The notes under the pieces were generated by a model that searched no databases, was not told the DNA's origin, and saw nothing but the letters and a program-made list of their open reading frames with translations. The translations under genes and the position numbers were made by a program. A stretch of DNA of 64,000 nucleotides from Nitrobacter winogradskyi Nb-255 (lineage in GTDB: Bacteria; Pseudomonadota; Alphaproteobacteria; Rhizobiales; Xanthobacteraceae). Location: assembly GCF_000012725.1 (NCBI RefSeq), contig NC_007406.1, positions 2,012,001 through 2,076,000 of the forward strand, written 5' to 3'. This document shows positions 46,936-58,592 of the stretch, one piece after another. Each line of letters starts with the position of its first letter. Within the stretch, counting starts at the first letter, position 1.

Positions 46936-49002
46936 TTACTGGCCTCCCGAGAACATGAACCAGGTGATCAGACCGGCAACGCCGATCAGCATCGCGAACG
47001 CATAGTGATACAGGTATCCCGTCTGCAATCTGACGACATTACGGGTGACGTCGAGCACCCCGGACGAAACGCCATCGGGACCAAAGCCGTCAATGACCAA
47101 ACCGTCGCCCTTCTTCCACAGGAAGCGGCCGAGCCACTTCGCCGGACGCACGAAGATCACCTCATAGAGTTCGTCGAAGTACCATTTATTGAGCAGAAAC
47201 TTGTAGAGCATCTGATGCTCGCGCGCGAGCTGGACCGGGATATCGGGCCGGCGGATATAGAAGAGCCACGCCACCGCAAATCCCATAATCATCATCACGG
47301 TCGGCAGGAAGGCGATCGTCTTCGGAATGTGATGCATTTCCTCAAGGATGTGCGGATGCATCTTCACGGATTCCCGGAAGAACTCCTCGACCCCGTGCCC
47401 GGTGAACAATTCCTTGAAGGGAAAGCCCGCGAGGATCGAGCCGGCCGCAAGAACGCCGATCGGAATAAGCATCCAGATCGGGCTTTCATGCGCGGCCTTA
47501 TAATGCGCCTGATCGTGTGGCTTGCCGTGGAAGGTCTTGAAGATCAGCCGCCACGAATAGAAGGACGTGAGGCCGGCCGCCGCCACGGTCATGAGGAAGC
47601 CGTAGTAGGCGAACGGATTGTGAGACACGTAAGCGGATTCGATGATCGCGTCCTTCGAAAAATATCCGGCGGTCAGGGGGAAACCGGTCAGCGCCAGCGT
47701 TCCGATCACCATGACGAAGTATGTATACGGAATGCGATCCTTCAGGCCGCCCATGTTGCGGATGTCCTGCTCGTGATGCATCGCATAGATCACCGATCCC
47801 GAGCCCAGGAACAGCAGCGCCTTGAAGAAGGCATGAGTGAACAGGTGGAACATGCCGACGGTATAGGCCCCTGCTCCCATCGCCACGAACATGTAGCCGA
47901 GCTGCGAGCAGGTCGAATACGCCACGATCCGCTTGATGTCGTTCTGCACGAGGCCGACCGTCGCCGCGAAGATCGCCGTCGTCGCGCCGATGAACATCAC
48001 GAACGCCTGCGCGTCCGGCGACAGTTCGAACAACGGCGACAGCCGCGCCACCATGAACACGCCCGCGGTCACCATGGTTGCCGCATGAATCAGCGCCGAC
48101 ACCGGCGTCGGGCCCTCCATCGCGTCGGGCAGCCAGGTGTGCAGCAGCAACTGCGCCGACTTGCCCATCGCCCCCATGAACAACAGCAGGCAGATCAACG
48201 TGAGTGCGTTGACGTCCCAGGCCAGGAAGTGAATCGTCTTCCCGGTCAGCCCCGGCGCCGCGCTGAAAATGGTATCGAAGTCGGTCGAGCCGACCAGCAT
48301 GAACACAGCAAAAATGCCGAGCGAGAAGCCGAAGTCGCCGACACGGTTGACCACGAACGCCTTGATCGCCGCCGCATTCGCCGACGGCTTCTGATACCAG
48401 AATCCGATCAGCAGATAGCTTGCAAGGCCGACGCCTTCCCAGCCGAAGAAAAGCTGGACCAGGTTGTCCGACGTCACCAGCATCAGCATCGCGAAGGTGA
48501 ACAGCGACAGATACCCAAAGAAGCGCGGACGGTGGGGATCCTCGTCCATGTAGCCTATGGAATAGAAATGCACGAGCGACGATACCGTGGTGACGACCAC
48601 CAGCATGACCGCCGTCAGCGTATCGACCCTTAACGACCAGCCGATCTGGAGATCGCCGGAGGAAATCCACGAGAACAGCGCGATCCGCGCGTCGTGATGC
48701 ATGAAGCCCACGTCGACCAGCGTGATCCATGACAGGACCGCCGACGCGATCAGCAAAGTGGTCGTGATCAGTTCGGCGGCGCGCGATCCCGCCGCCGGCG
48801 GTTCGCTGACGTGATGATCGTCGTGGCCGCGGGAGTCACCATGCCCGTGATCATCATGCGCCGCCGCCGCGTGAGCATGACCGTGGCCGTCATGATGATC
48901 GACCGTATCGCCGCTGGGATTGCGCCAATGCGCGCCGAGCAGCGCGATCAGCCCGGCGAGGATCGCGCCGATCAGCGGCAGAAAGACGATTGCCTCGATC
49001 AT
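46936..49002 (-). CDS. nuoL: NADH-quinone oxidoreductase subunit L with His-rich loop
   Basis: Distal antiporter-like subunit with the long lateral helix of complex I. 688 residues, longer than E. coli NuoL (613). The core has [27 protein letters not shown] (about 268-294) and [16 protein letters not shown]. Residues about 30-68, between the first and second membrane segments, form an insertion packed with histidine and aspartate ([20 protein letters not shown]). That loop explains part of the extra length and could bind metal. A repeat element separates nuoL from nuoK. Confidence 0.97.
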   Translation of the reverse strand: MIEAIVFLPLIGAILAGLIALLGAHWRNPSGDTVDHHDGHGHAHAAAAHDDHGHGDSRGHDDHHVSEPPAAGSRAAELITTTLLIASAVLSWITLVDVGFMHHDARIALFSWISSGDLQIGWSLRVDTLTAVMLVVVTTVSSLVHFYSIGYMDEDPHRPRFFGYLSLFTFAMLMLVTSDNLVQLFFGWEGVGLASYLLIGFWYQKPSANAAAIKAFVVNRVGDFGFSLGIFAVFMLVGSTDFDTIFSAAPGLTGKTIHFLAWDVNALTLICLLLFMGAMGKSAQLLLHTWLPDAMEGPTPVSALIHAATMVTAGVFMVARLSPLFELSPDAQAFVMFIGATTAIFAATVGLVQNDIKRIVAYSTCSQLGYMFVAMGAGAYTVGMFHLFTHAFFKALLFLGSGSVIYAMHHEQDIRNMGGLKDRIPYTYFVMVIGTLALTGFPLTAGYFSKDAIIESAYVSHNPFAYYGFLMTVAAAGLTSFYSWRLIFKTFHGKPHDQAHYKAAHESPIWMLIPIGVLAAGSILAGFPFKELFTGHGVEEFFRESVKMHPHILEEMHHIPKTIAFLPTVMMIMGFAVAWLFYIRRPDIPVQLAREHQMLYKFLLNKWYFDELYEVIFVRPAKWLGRFLWKKGDGLVIDGFGPDGVSSGVLDVTRNVVRLQTGYLYHYAFAMLIGVAGLITWFMFSGGQ

Positions 49003-49015
49003 TCACCCACCCCAT

Positions 49016-49088
49016 GGAGCATGATCCCGCAGCCAATGCATCCATTGGCCGGAGAAAGCCGGTCCCCAGTTTTCCGGATCATGCTTCA
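49016..49088. repeat. Mosaic palindromic element, copy 10 (inside the nuo operon)
   Basis: GGAGCATGATCC (49016-49027) mirrors GGATCATGCTT (49076-49086), with CCGG-rich inner arms. It fills the nuoK-nuoL gap almost completely, and the nuoK stop codon TGA is read from its terminal TGAAGCATGATCC. Confidence 0.8.
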
Positions 49089-49394
49089 GCCCTTCATCAG
49101 ATTGACGTCCTCAACCGCGATCGAGCCGCGGTTGCGGAAATACACGACGAGAATAGCAAGGCCGATCGCCGCCTCGGCCGCGGCGACCGTCAGCACCAGC
49201 AGCGTGAACACCTGTCCGACGATGTCGCCCAGGAACGTCGAGAACGCCACCAGGTTGATGTTGACCGCCAGCAGGATCAACTCCACCGACATCAGGATGA
49301 TGATGATGTTCTTGCGGTTCAGAAATATGCCGAGCGTCCCCAGCGTGAACAGGATCGCGCCAACCGCCAGGTAGTGTCCGAGGCCGATTGTCAT
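49086..49394 (-). CDS. nuoK: NADH-quinone oxidoreductase subunit K
   Basis: 102 residues from ATG 49394, the canonical length, with three membrane helices. The conserved Glu in [18 protein letters not shown] (about 36-53) and the second Glu in [13 protein letters not shown] are present; both lie on the proton path. The start overlaps nuoJ by four bases (ATGA). Confidence 0.97.
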   Translation of the reverse strand: MTIGLGHYLAVGAILFTLGTLGIFLNRKNIIIILMSVELILLAVNINLVAFSTFLGDIVGQVFTLLVLTVAAAEAAIGLAILVVYFRNRGSIAVEDVNLMKG

Positions 49395-50029
49395 TTCACC
49401 CACTCCGCCTGGTCGGCGTCCTGCAATCCCTGCCCCGAGGCGACCTGGCGCACGCTCATGGCCATCTCGGGCGTCCGGGCGTTCTGGACGTTGATATCCT
49501 GACGCTTGACGCCGGCCCTGTGGCGCAGCGTCAGCACGATGGCGCCGATCATGGCCACCAGCAGCACCATGCCGGCGAGCTGGAAGTAATGAATGTACTT
49601 CGTGTAGAGCACGAGGCCGAGCGCCTCGGTATTGCTGACGTCGCCCGGAATGGCCGCCGTGATCGATTTCGTGACGGCCGGATTGAGGGTCCAGCCGCCG
49701 ACGACGAGCAGCAGTTCCAGCAGGAAGATCGCCGCGATCACCAGGCCGAACGGCAGGTATTCGAGAAAGCCCTCGCGTAGTTCAGCGAAGTCCACGTCCA
49801 GCATCATGATCACGAAGAGGAACAGCACCGCGACCGCGCCGACATAGACCACGATGAGGATCATCGCGAGGAATTCCGCCCCCATCAGGATGAACAGACC
49901 GGCCGCGTTGACGAATGCGAGAATGAGAAACAGCACCGAGTGCACCGGATTGCGCGACGAGATGACCATCGCGGCCGATGCAACGCACACGCCGGCGAAC
50001 AGATAGAAGAACAGCGCGGGAAGGATCAT
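49391..50029 (-). CDS. nuoJ: NADH-quinone oxidoreductase subunit J
   Basis: 212-residue membrane subunit with five helices. The conserved segment [33 protein letters not shown] (about 45-78), including the pi-bulge helix, is clear. It follows nuoI by nine bases and overlaps nuoK. Confidence 0.97.
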   Translation of the reverse strand: MILPALFFYLFAGVCVASAAMVISSRNPVHSVLFLILAFVNAAGLFILMGAEFLAMILIVVYVGAVAVLFLFVIMMLDVDFAELREGFLEYLPFGLVIAAIFLLELLLVVGGWTLNPAVTKSITAAIPGDVSNTEALGLVLYTKYIHYFQLAGMVLLVAMIGAIVLTLRHRAGVKRQDINVQNARTPEMAMSVRQVASGQGLQDADQAEWVK

Positions 50030-50038
50030 GCCCCTACC

Positions 50039-50527
50039 TCACCGATACGGCGCGTCGAGTTCGATCGCCTTCGCGATCTCGCGTTCCCAACGGTCGCCGT
50101 TGGCGAGCAGCTTGGCCTTGTCATAATAAAGCTCCTCGCGGGTCTCGGTCGCGAATTCGAAGTTCGGCCCCTCGACGATGGCGTCGACCGGACAGGCCTC
50201 CTGGCACAATCCGCAATAGATGCATTTCACCATGTCGATGTCATAGCGCACCGTGCGGCGGGTGCCGTCGTTGCGGCGCGGCCCGGCCTCGATGGTGATG
50301 GCCTGCGCCGGACAGACCGCCTCGCACAGCTTGCACGCGATGCAGCGCTCCTCGCCGTTCGGGTAACGGCGTAGCGCGTGCTCGCCGCGGAAGCGCGGCG
50401 AAATCGGATTCTTCTCGAATGGGTAGTTGATCGTCGGCTTCGGCTTGAAAAAATACCTCATGGTGAGGAAGAACGCCGAGATGAACTCGGTCAGCAGGAG
50501 CGAACGGGCTGTTGCGTTGATACTCAT
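50039..50527 (-). CDS. nuoI: NADH-quinone oxidoreductase subunit I
   Basis: 162 residues. It carries the two [4Fe-4S] clusters N6a and N6b in [16 protein letters not shown] (about 62-77) and [16 protein letters not shown] (about 101-116). It relays electrons from the NuoG arm to NuoB. It follows nuoH by 15 bases. Confidence 0.98.
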   Translation of the reverse strand: MSINATARSLLLTEFISAFFLTMRYFFKPKPTINYPFEKNPISPRFRGEHALRRYPNGEERCIACKLCEAVCPAQAITIEAGPRRNDGTRRTVRYDIDMVKCIYCGLCQEACPVDAIVEGPNFEFATETREELYYDKAKLLANGDRWEREIAKAIELDAPYR

Positions 50528-50542
50528 GACAACCTCAATTCC

Positions 50543-51613
50543 TCACTTCGGCGCGATGCCGGCGAACTGCAATACGGCCGCCACGATCACCACCATCGCC
50601 AGCGACAGCGGCAGGAACACCTTCCAGCCGAGCCGCATCAGTTGATCATAGCGGTAGCGCGGGACGATCGCCTTCGCCATCGCGATCAGGAAGAACATGA
50701 AGAACAGTTTCAGCGAGAACCAGATGACGCCGGGCACCCAGTTGAACGGCGGCAGGTCCACCGGCGGCAGCCAGCCGCCCATGAAAAGGATCGCGCCCAT
50801 CGCGCACATGGTGGTGATCGCGACATACTCGCCGAGCATGAACAACAGGTACGGCGTCGACCCGTACTCGACCATGAAGCCCGCGACGAGTTCGGATTCC
50901 GCCTCGACGAGGTCGAACGGCGGGCGATTGGTCTCAGCCAGGGCCGAAACGTAAAACACCACGAACATCGGCAGAAGCGGCAGCCAGTACCAGTTCAGGA
51001 AGGTCAGCCACGGCAGGCCGATCAGGGTGGCCAGCCCGCTGGTATGCTGCGCCTCGACGATGGCGGAGAGGTTCAGTGAACCTGCGCAGAGCAATACCGT
51101 GATGATGACGAAACCGATCGACACCTCGTAGGAGACCATCTGCGCCGCCGAACGCAAGGCAGCAAGAAAAGGATACTTCGAGTTGGACGCCCAGCCGCCC
51201 ATGATGATGCCGTAGATCGACAGCGACGAGATCGCGAAGATGTAGAGAATCCCGACATTGATGTCGGCAATGACCCAGTTCAGATTGACGGGGATCACCG
51301 CCCACGCCGCCAGCGCCAGCACGCAGGAGACCAGCGGCGCCAGAAGGAACACGCCCTTGTTGGCGCCGGAGGGGATGATCGGCTCCTTCAGCACGAACTT
51401 CAGAAGATCGGCGAACGACTGAAACAGCCCCCACGGTCCGACCACGTTTGGACCGCGCCGGATCTGCACCGCGGCCCAGATTTTCCGGTCGGCGAGGAGG
51501 ATGTAGGCGATCGCGATCAGCAGAACGACGAGCAGCAGCACGCTCTGCGCCACCATCACGATCAGAGGCCATAGAAAGTCCGTCCACAACGGCATTGCGA
51601 AGAAATCGGCCAT
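50543..51613 (-). CDS. nuoH: NADH-quinone oxidoreductase subunit H
   Basis: Quinone-site membrane subunit. 356 residues from ATG 51613 ([16 protein letters not shown]), with eight helices. [21 protein letters not shown] (about 52-72) and [21 protein letters not shown] (about 224-244) are diagnostic. The earlier in-frame start overlaps nuoG and is rejected. Confidence 0.98.
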   Translation of the reverse strand: MADFFAMPLWTDFLWPLIVMVAQSVLLLVVLLIAIAYILLADRKIWAAVQIRRGPNVVGPWGLFQSFADLLKFVLKEPIIPSGANKGVFLLAPLVSCVLALAAWAVIPVNLNWVIADINVGILYIFAISSLSIYGIIMGGWASNSKYPFLAALRSAAQMVSYEVSIGFVIITVLLCAGSLNLSAIVEAQHTSGLATLIGLPWLTFLNWYWLPLLPMFVVFYVSALAETNRPPFDLVEAESELVAGFMVEYGSTPYLLFMLGEYVAITTMCAMGAILFMGGWLPPVDLPPFNWVPGVIWFSLKLFFMFFLIAMAKAIVPRYRYDQLMRLGWKVFLPLSLAMVVIVAAVLQFAGIAPK

Positions 51614-51618
51614 CACGC

Positions 51619-53694
51619 TTACTCCGCTGCCGTCAGCATGCGACCCGACGCAAGACGCGAGCATTCGGCCATCACGGCCGAGGCCCTCGCGATCGGGTTG
51701 GTCAGATAATAGTCGTCAATCGCGGCCTTGAACGGTGACTTCTCGATGCCGCCGCCGCTGCCCGCCAGTTCCCTGATCGCGCGGCTATCACCGGCCTCAA
51801 TCTGGTCGATCCGCATCAAATGCGGCGCCGTCCTGAACATCGCCTGACGCAAGGCAGGCAGCGAGTCGTAACCCAGGGTCTTGCCCAACACTTCGGACAG
51901 CGCGCGAATGATCGCCCAGTCCTCCCGCGCCTCTCCGGGCGGGAAGCCGGCCCGGTTCGCCATCTGGACCCGGCCTTCCGTGTTGACATAGAGGCCGGTC
52001 TTTTCGGTGTAGGCGGCTCCCGGCAAAATGACGTCGGCGCGGTGAGCGCCGGCATCGCCATGGGTGCCGATATAAACGAGGAAAATGCCGTCCGGCGCCT
52101 TGATCTCGTCCGCGCCGAGCGAAAACAGAACATCGAGCCCGCCCGGCGCGGTCATTCGCGCTGCGTTCAGGCCACCCTTCCCCGGCGCGAAGCCGAGGTC
52201 CAGCGCGCCGACCCGCGACGCCGCGTCGTGAAGCACGGCAAATCCGTTCCAGCCGTCTTTCAGCCCGCCGATATCCATCGCGAGCTTGGCCGCGGCCGCA
52301 AGAATGGCCGCGCCGTCGGGACGGGACGTCGCGGCCGCGCCGACCAGCACGATCGGATTGCTGGCATTCTTCAGCACGTCGCGGAAGTTGTTCCTGCCCG
52401 CCGCGAGATCCGCAAGCGACTCTCCGCCAGCGCCGAGATAGTCATACTCGTAGGTCAGATCGGCGTTCTCTCCGATCACGCCGATCCTGAGCTGTCCTGT
52501 CCGCCAGCGCTTGCGGATGCGCGCATTGAGGATCGCCGCTTCCTTGCGCGGGTTCGACCCCACGATCAGCAGCGCGTCGGCCTGCTCGATGCCGGCGATG
52601 GTCGGGTTGAAGATGTAGGAGGCCCGCCCCCGCGCCGGATTGAAGGCGTCGCCGCCCTGCACCGCCATGTTGACCGAGCCGAGTTTCGACAGCAGGTCCT
52701 TGAGCGCGAACAATTCCTCGACCGCGGCAAGGTCGCCCGCGATCGCGCCGATCCGCTTGCCGTCGGCCTGCTTCACCTTCGCCGTGATCGCCGCGAAAGC
52801 GTCCCGCCACGAGGCCGGGCGCAACGCGCCGTCCTGGCGAATGTAGGGGCGATCGAGCCGCTGAGTGCGGAGCCCGTCGACGATGTGGCGGGTCTTGTCC
52901 GAGATCCACTCCTCGTTCACGGCCTCGTTGACGCGCGGCAGGATGCGCATCACCTCGCGTCCGCGCGTATCGACGCGGATGGCCGATCCGACCGCATCCA
53001 TCACGTCGATGGATTGAGTTTTTCCAAGCTCCCACGGCCGCGCGGCGAATGCGTAGGGCTTCGACGTCAACGCGCCCACCGGACAGATATCGACGAGGTT
53101 GCCCTGCAACTCCGACGTGAGCGCGCTTTCGAGGTAGGTGGTGATCTCCATGTCCTCGCCGCGGCCGGTCGCGCCCATTTCCGGCGCGCCGCAGATCTCG
53201 GCGGAGAAGCGCACGCAGCGCGTGCACTGAATGCAGCGGTTCATGGAAGTCTTGACCAGCGCGCCGAGATACTTGTCCTCGACCGCGCGCTTGTTCTCGG
53301 CGAAACGCGACGTATCGACGCCGTAACCCATCGCCTGATCCTGCAAATCGCACTCGCCGCCCTGATCGCAGATCGGGCAATCGAGCGGATGGTTGATCAG
53401 CAGAAACTCCATCACGCCTTCGCGCGCCTTCTTCACCATCGGCGACCGCGTGGAGATTTGCGGCGGCTCTCCGTTGGGACCCGGACGGCAATCGCGCACG
53501 CCCCAGGCGCAACTCGCGACCGGCTTCGGACCGCCCTTCACCTCGACAAGGCACATCCGGCAGTTGCCGGCGATCGAGAGCCGCTCATGGTAGCAGAAGC
53601 GCGGAATCTCGGCGCCCGCGGCCTCGCACGCCTGCAGCAGCGTATACTCGGCGGGCACCTCGATCTCTTTGCCGTCGATGATGAGTTTCGTCAT
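51619..53694 (-). CDS. nuoG: NADH-quinone oxidoreductase subunit G
   Basis: 691-residue electron-transfer subunit of the peripheral arm. N-terminal [2Fe-2S] ligands lie in [23 protein letters not shown] (about 28-50). The [18 protein letters not shown] stretch (about 97-114) and [16 protein letters not shown] (about 155-170) bind [4Fe-4S] clusters. A molybdopterin-oxidoreductase-like domain without cofactor follows. It lies four bases after nuoF. Confidence 0.97.
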   Translation of the reverse strand: MTKLIIDGKEIEVPAEYTLLQACEAAGAEIPRFCYHERLSIAGNCRMCLVEVKGGPKPVASCAWGVRDCRPGPNGEPPQISTRSPMVKKAREGVMEFLLINHPLDCPICDQGGECDLQDQAMGYGVDTSRFAENKRAVEDKYLGALVKTSMNRCIQCTRCVRFSAEICGAPEMGATGRGEDMEITTYLESALTSELQGNLVDICPVGALTSKPYAFAARPWELGKTQSIDVMDAVGSAIRVDTRGREVMRILPRVNEAVNEEWISDKTRHIVDGLRTQRLDRPYIRQDGALRPASWRDAFAAITAKVKQADGKRIGAIAGDLAAVEELFALKDLLSKLGSVNMAVQGGDAFNPARGRASYIFNPTIAGIEQADALLIVGSNPRKEAAILNARIRKRWRTGQLRIGVIGENADLTYEYDYLGAGGESLADLAAGRNNFRDVLKNASNPIVLVGAAATSRPDGAAILAAAAKLAMDIGGLKDGWNGFAVLHDAASRVGALDLGFAPGKGGLNAARMTAPGGLDVLFSLGADEIKAPDGIFLVYIGTHGDAGAHRADVILPGAAYTEKTGLYVNTEGRVQMANRAGFPPGEAREDWAIIRALSEVLGKTLGYDSLPALRQAMFRTAPHLMRIDQIEAGDSRAIRELAGSGGGIEKSPFKAAIDDYYLTNPIARASAVMAECSRLASGRMLTAAE

Positions 53695-53698
53695 GGCC

Positions 53699-55024
53699 CT
53701 ACTCCGCCGCCACCATGTGCGCGGGATCGAGGATGCCCTGATCGTCGCGGTCGGCCTTATGCGAATACTGGTCGATGCGCTCCTCGATCTCGTGCCGGAA
53801 ATGCGCGATCAAGCCCTGGATAGGCCAGGCCGCGGCATCGCCGAGCGCGCAGATGGTGTGGCCCTCGACCTGCTTGGTGACTTCCAAAAGCATATCGATC
53901 TCGCGCTTATGGGCGCGGCCTTCGGCCATCCGGGTGAGCACCCGCCACATCCAGCCGGTCCCCTCGCGGCACGGCGTACACTGGCCGCAACTCTCGTGCT
54001 TGTAGAAATAGGAAATGCGCGCAATCGCCCGGATCAGGTCGGTCGATTTATCCATGACGATCACGGCCGCGGTGCCGAGGCCGGAGCGCAGCTTGCTCAG
54101 GCTGTCGAAATCCATCGGCGTATCGATGATCTGCTCGGCCGGCACCATGCGCACCGACGAGCCGCCCGGAATGACCGCCTTGAGATTGCCCCAGCCGCCG
54201 CGGATCCCGCCGCAATGGGTGTCGATCAATTCACGGAACGTGATCCCCATCGCCTCTTCGACATTGCAGGGACGCTCGACGTGACCCGAAACGCAAAACA
54301 GCTTGGTGCCGACATTGTTGGGACGGCCGATCCCCGCGAACCACGCCGCGCCGCGCCGCAGAATGTCCGGCGCGACCGCAATCGACTCGACGTTGTTCAC
54401 GGTCGTCGGGCAGCCATAAAGACCGACATTGGCCGGGAACGGCGGCTTCAGCCGCGGCTGGCCCTTCTTGCCTTCCAGGCTTTCCAGCAGCGCCGTCTCC
54501 TCGCCGCAGATATACGCTCCCGCGCCATGGGCGACGTATAGATCGAAAGGGAAGCCGTGGATGTTGTCCTTGCCGATCAGCCTGGCCTCATAGGCCTCGT
54601 CGATGGCGGCCTGCAAACGCTCGCGCTCGCGGATGAATTCGCCGCGTATGTAGATGTAGCCGGCGTGGGCGCCCATGCCGACGCCGGCCAGCAGGCACCC
54701 CTCGATCAGCAGATGCGGATCGTGCCGCATGATCTCGCGATCCTTGCAGGTGCCCGGCTCGGACTCGTCGGCGTTGACGACGAGGTAGCTCGGACGGCCG
54801 TCGGCGTTGTCCTTAGGCATGAAGGACCATTTCATGCCGGTCGGAAATCCTGCCCCGCCCCGGCCGCGCAGTCCCGACGCCTTCATCTCGCTGACGATCC
54901 AGTCGCGGCCCTTGCCGACGATCGCCTTGGTGCCGTCCCACGCGCCACGCCGGCGCGCGCCGGCGAGCCGCCAGTCATCGAGACCGTAGAGATTTCGGAA
55001 GATGCGATCCTTGTCGTCGAGCAT
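53699..55024 (-). CDS. nuoF: NADH-quinone oxidoreductase subunit F
   Basis: NADH- and FMN-binding subunit, 441 residues. It has [16 protein letters not shown] (about 52-67), [19 protein letters not shown] (about 165-183) and the N3 cluster ligands [15 protein letters not shown] (about 345-359). Its start overlaps the nuoE stop by one base. Confidence 0.98.
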   Translation of the reverse strand: MLDDKDRIFRNLYGLDDWRLAGARRRGAWDGTKAIVGKGRDWIVSEMKASGLRGRGGAGFPTGMKWSFMPKDNADGRPSYLVVNADESEPGTCKDREIMRHDPHLLIEGCLLAGVGMGAHAGYIYIRGEFIRERERLQAAIDEAYEARLIGKDNIHGFPFDLYVAHGAGAYICGEETALLESLEGKKGQPRLKPPFPANVGLYGCPTTVNNVESIAVAPDILRRGAAWFAGIGRPNNVGTKLFCVSGHVERPCNVEEAMGITFRELIDTHCGGIRGGWGNLKAVIPGGSSVRMVPAEQIIDTPMDFDSLSKLRSGLGTAAVIVMDKSTDLIRAIARISYFYKHESCGQCTPCREGTGWMWRVLTRMAEGRAHKREIDMLLEVTKQVEGHTICALGDAAAWPIQGLIAHFRHEIEERIDQYSHKADRDDQGILDPAHMVAAE

Positions 55025-55776
55025 CAGGTCTTGCCCTTCCTGGTCGCGTCATCGGCGGGCGGCTTCGGCATGGGGCTTTCCCGCCGGCTTGCGGTATCGG
55101 TCGGTTTCTTGGCGTCCGCATCCGTCAAGGCCGGCTGAGCGGCGGAACGCCGTCCCCCGTCGCCTTTCGCCGCCGTATTCAATGTGGTCGGGCCGCCGAC
55201 CGGCGCGGAAAACTGGCGGTCGATCTGGGGACCGGGCTTCGGCGGCTGGCCCGAGGCAAACCCGTCAAGCACCTTGCCGAAGTTCTCCTTCGTCAAGTCC
55301 TCATAGGTGTCTTTCCAGATCAGCACCATCGGCGCGTTGACGCAGGAGCCGAGGCACTCGACTTCCTCCCACGAGAAGTCGCCGTCTTTTGAGAGATGAA
55401 ACGGCTCATGATGAATACGGCTCTTGCAGACGGCGAGAATGTCCTCCGCGCCCCGCAGCCGGCAAGGCGTGGTGCCGCAGACCTGGATGTGCGCCTTCCT
55501 GCCGACCGGCTGAAGCTGGAACATGGTGTAGAAGGTCGCGATCTCCAGCATCCTGATGTAGGGCATGTCGAGCATGTCGGCCACGGTGCGGATCGCGGCC
55601 TCGGAGATCCAGCCGCCGTTCTGTTCCTGCGCGCGCCACAAGATTGCGATCGCGGCCGACGCTTGCCGGCCTGCTGGATATTGCGCGATCTGCTTCTTGG
55701 CCCAAGCGAGGTTCTCCTCGCTGAACGCGAAACTCTCGGGCTGCTGTTCTTTCGGTGCCAGGCGGCGAACGGACAT
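55024..55776 (-). CDS. nuoE: NADH-quinone oxidoreductase subunit E with disordered tail
   Basis: 250 residues. The thioredoxin-like [2Fe-2S] domain occupies the first ~165, with ligands CGTTPC (about 102-107) and CLGSC (about 144-148). The remaining ~80 residues are rich in Pro, Ala, Lys and Asp and look unstructured. E. coli NuoE ends without such a tail; tails of this kind are seen in other Alphaproteobacteria. It follows the methyltransferase gene by 14 bases. Confidence 0.97.
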   Translation of the reverse strand: MSVRRLAPKEQQPESFAFSEENLAWAKKQIAQYPAGRQASAAIAILWRAQEQNGGWISEAAIRTVADMLDMPYIRMLEIATFYTMFQLQPVGRKAHIQVCGTTPCRLRGAEDILAVCKSRIHHEPFHLSKDGDFSWEEVECLGSCVNAPMVLIWKDTYEDLTKENFGKVLDGFASGQPPKPGPQIDRQFSAPVGGPTTLNTAAKGDGGRRSAAQPALTDADAKKPTDTASRRESPMPKPPADDATRKGKT

Positions 55777-55790
55777 CGTACTCTAGTCTC

Positions 55791-56756
55791 TCAATGAACA
55801 CGTTGCGACGCGGTCGCGTTCATGCGGTGAAAACGATCCTGCCAGAATGCGCTCGAGGTTCCGAACACGTTGTATCCAACGTGAGAGGCGACCTTGATGC
55901 GGTCCAGAATGGAGAGTTCGGTCAACGTCTCGAAGCGGCCGCTGGCCGGATCGTGCACGATCAGCGTCAGCGGCGTCTGTTCGAGAATGTAGCGCGATAC
56001 GGTGTGGTTGCGGTCATTACCGTGTTCCTCGCAAAGGATCACGGCATCACCCTGAAGCACGCGAGCGCCACCCTTGATGGCTTCGATCTCGACGCCTTCG
56101 ACGTCGAGCTTGATGAGGTGCTTGCCGTTCGGGGAAATCCGGCCGTCGTCGAGCAGATCGTCGAGCGAAAGCACGGGCACGCTTTCACCGCCCGCACCGG
56201 CGGCGCCCGCGATGCTGAACGCCTCGTGCTTGGTGCCGGACAGGCGTGCGACGCCACGCGTCGCACCGATCGCGCTCTGCATCACCTCGAAGCGATTGCC
56301 GTTGATGACCGCGTTGTGAGCGAGTCTGGCGAAATTCTTCGACGACGGCTCGATCGCGATCGCCTTGCGCGACCCGAACGGCCTGCTGGTGACCAGAACC
56401 GACCAATAGCCATAATTGGCGCCGCAATCGAGCAACGTATAGTCGACGTCGGCCGACGCGCGAAACAGCAGCTCAAGCTCCTCTTCGTACCTGAACGAAC
56501 GATTCAGCAGCTTGCTCCAGTAGCCATCGCCATAGGGAAACGCGAACGTCGCATCGGGATTGAGCCGGACGGCGATATCCCGCTCCGGCAACGTCTTGCG
56601 CAGCAGGTTGGCGCACCAGTTGTAGCCACGATGCGCAAACAGCGACGACACCTTGGAACCCGCCACCAGCGCCAGCGACGCCGCGCGTTCCCAGGCGTTC
56701 GCCCCCTCAAGGACGCCGGAGGTCCGGTCGAACTGTATCGGCGGCTGTGCAATCAC
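55791..56756 (-). CDS. FkbM-family methyltransferase embedded in the nuo operon
   Basis: 321 residues. The SAM-dependent fold begins near 108 with [17 protein letters not shown] (motif I), then [22 protein letters not shown] (about 133-154). [18 protein letters not shown] (about 213-230) is the FkbM signature. An N-terminal ~100 residues ([19 protein letters not shown]…) precede it. The ATG overlaps the nuoD stop by four bases (ATGA), and nuoE follows 14 bases later, so it is translated with complex I. Family members usually O-methylate sugars or peptides; a role in modifying or assembling complex I is an inference from position only. Confidence 0.9.
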   Translation of the reverse strand: MIAQPPIQFDRTSGVLEGANAWERAASLALVAGSKVSSLFAHRGYNWCANLLRKTLPERDIAVRLNPDATFAFPYGDGYWSKLLNRSFRYEEELELLFRASADVDYTLLDCGANYGYWSVLVTSRPFGSRKAIAIEPSSKNFARLAHNAVINGNRFEVMQSAIGATRGVARLSGTKHEAFSIAGAAGAGGESVPVLSLDDLLDDGRISPNGKHLIKLDVEGVEIEAIKGGARVLQGDAVILCEEHGNDRNHTVSRYILEQTPLTLIVHDPASGRFETLTELSILDRIKVASHVGYNVFGTSSAFWQDRFHRMNATASQRVH

Positions 56757-57961
56757 CGGTCGACCTCTCCAAACACGATGTCGAGCGAGCCGAGAATGGC
56801 AGAGACGTCAGCCAGCAGGTGCCCCCGACAGATGAAGTCCATCGCTTGCAGATGCGCGAAGCCCGGCGCGCGGATCTTGCACTTATAGGGCTTGTTGCTG
56901 CCGTCGGAGACCAGATAGACGCCGAATTCCCCCTTCGGCGCTTCCACGGCCGCGTAGATCTCACCCGCCGGAACGTGAAAGCCCTCGGTGTAGAGCTTGA
57001 AGTGATGGATCAAAGCCTCCATCGAGCGCTTCATCTCGCCGCGGCGGGGTGGAAAAATCTTGTTGTCCTCGACCGCCACCGGCCCCTGCCCGTCCGGCGC
57101 GCGCAGCTTGGCGATGCACTGTTTCATGATGCGAACCGACTGTCGCATCTCTTCCATGCGGATGAGATAGCGGTCGTAGCAGTCGCCGTTCTTGCCGATC
57201 GGAATATCGAAGTCCATCTCTGCGTAGCATTCGTAAGGTTGCGCCTTGCGCAAATCCCATGCCGCGCCCGAGCCCCGGACCATGACGCCGGAGAAACCCC
57301 ATTCCCACGCCTGCTCCAGCGTGACCACGCCGATATCGACGTTGCGTTGCTTGAAGATGCGATTGGCGGTCAGCAGCCTGTCAAGGTCGGCGACGACCTG
57401 AAGGAACGGATCGCACCAGGCCTCGATGTCATCGATCAGCCTGGGCGGAAGATCCTGATGCACGCCGCCGATGCGGAAATACGCCGCGTGCATCCGCGAA
57501 CCGGAGGCGCGCTCGTAAAACATCATCAGCTTCTCGCGTTCCTCGAAACCCCACAGCGGCGGCGTGAGCGCGCCGACATCCATGGCCTGCGTGGTGACAT
57601 TGAGAAGGTGAGAAAGGATGCGTCCGATCTCGCAATAGAGCACCCGGATCAACTGGCCGCGCCGCGGCACGGCGATCCCAAGCAGCCTTTCGGCGGCGAG
57701 GCAGAAGGCGTGCTCCTGATTCATCGGCGCGACGTAATCGAGCCGATCGAAATACGGGATCGCTTGAAGATAGGTCTTTTGCTCGATCAGCTTCTCGGTG
57801 CCGCGGTGAAGCAGGCCGATGTGCGGATCGACGCGCTCGACCACCTCGCCGTCCAGTTCCAGCACCAGGCGCAACACGCCGTGCGCCGCCGGATGCTGCG
57901 GGCCGAAATTGATGGTGAAGTTCCGCATACCGGGAGTTACGGTGCCAAGTGCTTCGGTCAT
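56753..57961 (-). CDS. nuoD: NADH-quinone oxidoreductase subunit D
   Basis: 49-kDa subunit that forms the quinone pocket with NuoB. 402 residues. [21 protein letters not shown] (about 19-39) and [12 protein letters not shown] (about 47-58) are conserved, as is YDVRKAQPYE-like [17 protein letters not shown] (about 234-250). The C-terminus is FGEVDR. The start overlaps the nuoC stop by one base. Confidence 0.98.
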   Translation of the reverse strand: MTEALGTVTPGMRNFTINFGPQHPAAHGVLRLVLELDGEVVERVDPHIGLLHRGTEKLIEQKTYLQAIPYFDRLDYVAPMNQEHAFCLAAERLLGIAVPRRGQLIRVLYCEIGRILSHLLNVTTQAMDVGALTPPLWGFEEREKLMMFYERASGSRMHAAYFRIGGVHQDLPPRLIDDIEAWCDPFLQVVADLDRLLTANRIFKQRNVDIGVVTLEQAWEWGFSGVMVRGSGAAWDLRKAQPYECYAEMDFDIPIGKNGDCYDRYLIRMEEMRQSVRIMKQCIAKLRAPDGQGPVAVEDNKIFPPRRGEMKRSMEALIHHFKLYTEGFHVPAGEIYAAVEAPKGEFGVYLVSDGSNKPYKCKIRAPGFAHLQAMDFICRGHLLADVSAILGSLDIVFGEVDR

Positions 57962-58581
57962 CAGCTACCCGCCTTGCCGCCGGTCGCCTTCTCGTCACCC
58001 GGCAGCGGATAATCGGCGCCCTCCCACGGTGACATGAAGTCGAACTTGCGAAATTCCTGGTTGAGACGCACCGGTTCGTACACCACCCGCTTCTCGGCGT
58101 CGTCGTAACGCACCTCGACGAAACCCGTGAGCGGAAAATCCTTCCGCAGCGGATGCCCGTCGAATCCATAGTCGGTCAACAAACGCCGCATGTCGGGGTG
58201 CCCGGTGAAGATCACGCCATAGAGGTCATAGGCCTCCCGTTCGAACCAGTCCGCGCCGGGAAACACGTCGATCAACGATGGCACCTGCGTGGTCTCCGAC
58301 GCGTGAGCACGCAGGCGGATGCGCGCGTTCAGCGTCGGCGACAGAAAATGATACACCACATCGAAACGCTTCTCGCGGCCGGGATAATCGACCGCGGTCG
58401 CGTCGATGAAGTTGACGAAGCGGCAGCGCCGGTCGTCGCGGAGGAAGCGGGCGACCTCGACAATCTTCGCGGCCTCGACCGTCACGGTCAGTTGACCGAA
58501 CGACACCGAATGCCCCGTGGCCGCGCCCGGAAGCGTGGCGACGATCATCTGGCCCAAGGCATCGAGCCTGCTCTCGTCCAT
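57961..58581 (-). CDS. nuoC: NADH-quinone oxidoreductase subunit C
   Basis: 30-kDa subunit, 206 residues from ATG 58581. A GAGG Shine-Dalgarno lies nine bases upstream; an ATG two codons earlier is possible. The signature is [40 protein letters not shown] (about 114-153). NuoC and NuoD are separate, unlike the enteric fusion. Longer upstream frames fall inside nuoB and are rejected. Confidence 0.97.
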   Translation of the reverse strand: MDESRLDALGQMIVATLPGAATGHSVSFGQLTVTVEAAKIVEVARFLRDDRRCRFVNFIDATAVDYPGREKRFDVVYHFLSPTLNARIRLRAHASETTQVPSLIDVFPGADWFEREAYDLYGVIFTGHPDMRRLLTDYGFDGHPLRKDFPLTGFVEVRYDDAEKRVVYEPVRLNQEFRKFDFMSPWEGADYPLPGDEKATGGKAGS

Positions 58582-58592
58582 CCTCATCAACC

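Noticed and set aside
47005-48633. 542-codon open frame on the plus strand opposite nuoL
   Set aside because: An antisense shadow of high-GC nuoL: composition is Arg/His/Asp/Glu-rich without domains, and the minus-strand product is unmistakable.
51820-53823. 667-codon open frame opposite nuoG
   Set aside because: Antisense shadow; Arg-rich and without motifs, while nuoG is fully conserved.
56747-58012. 421-codon open frame opposite nuoD
   Set aside because: Shadow of nuoD, which has complete family motifs.
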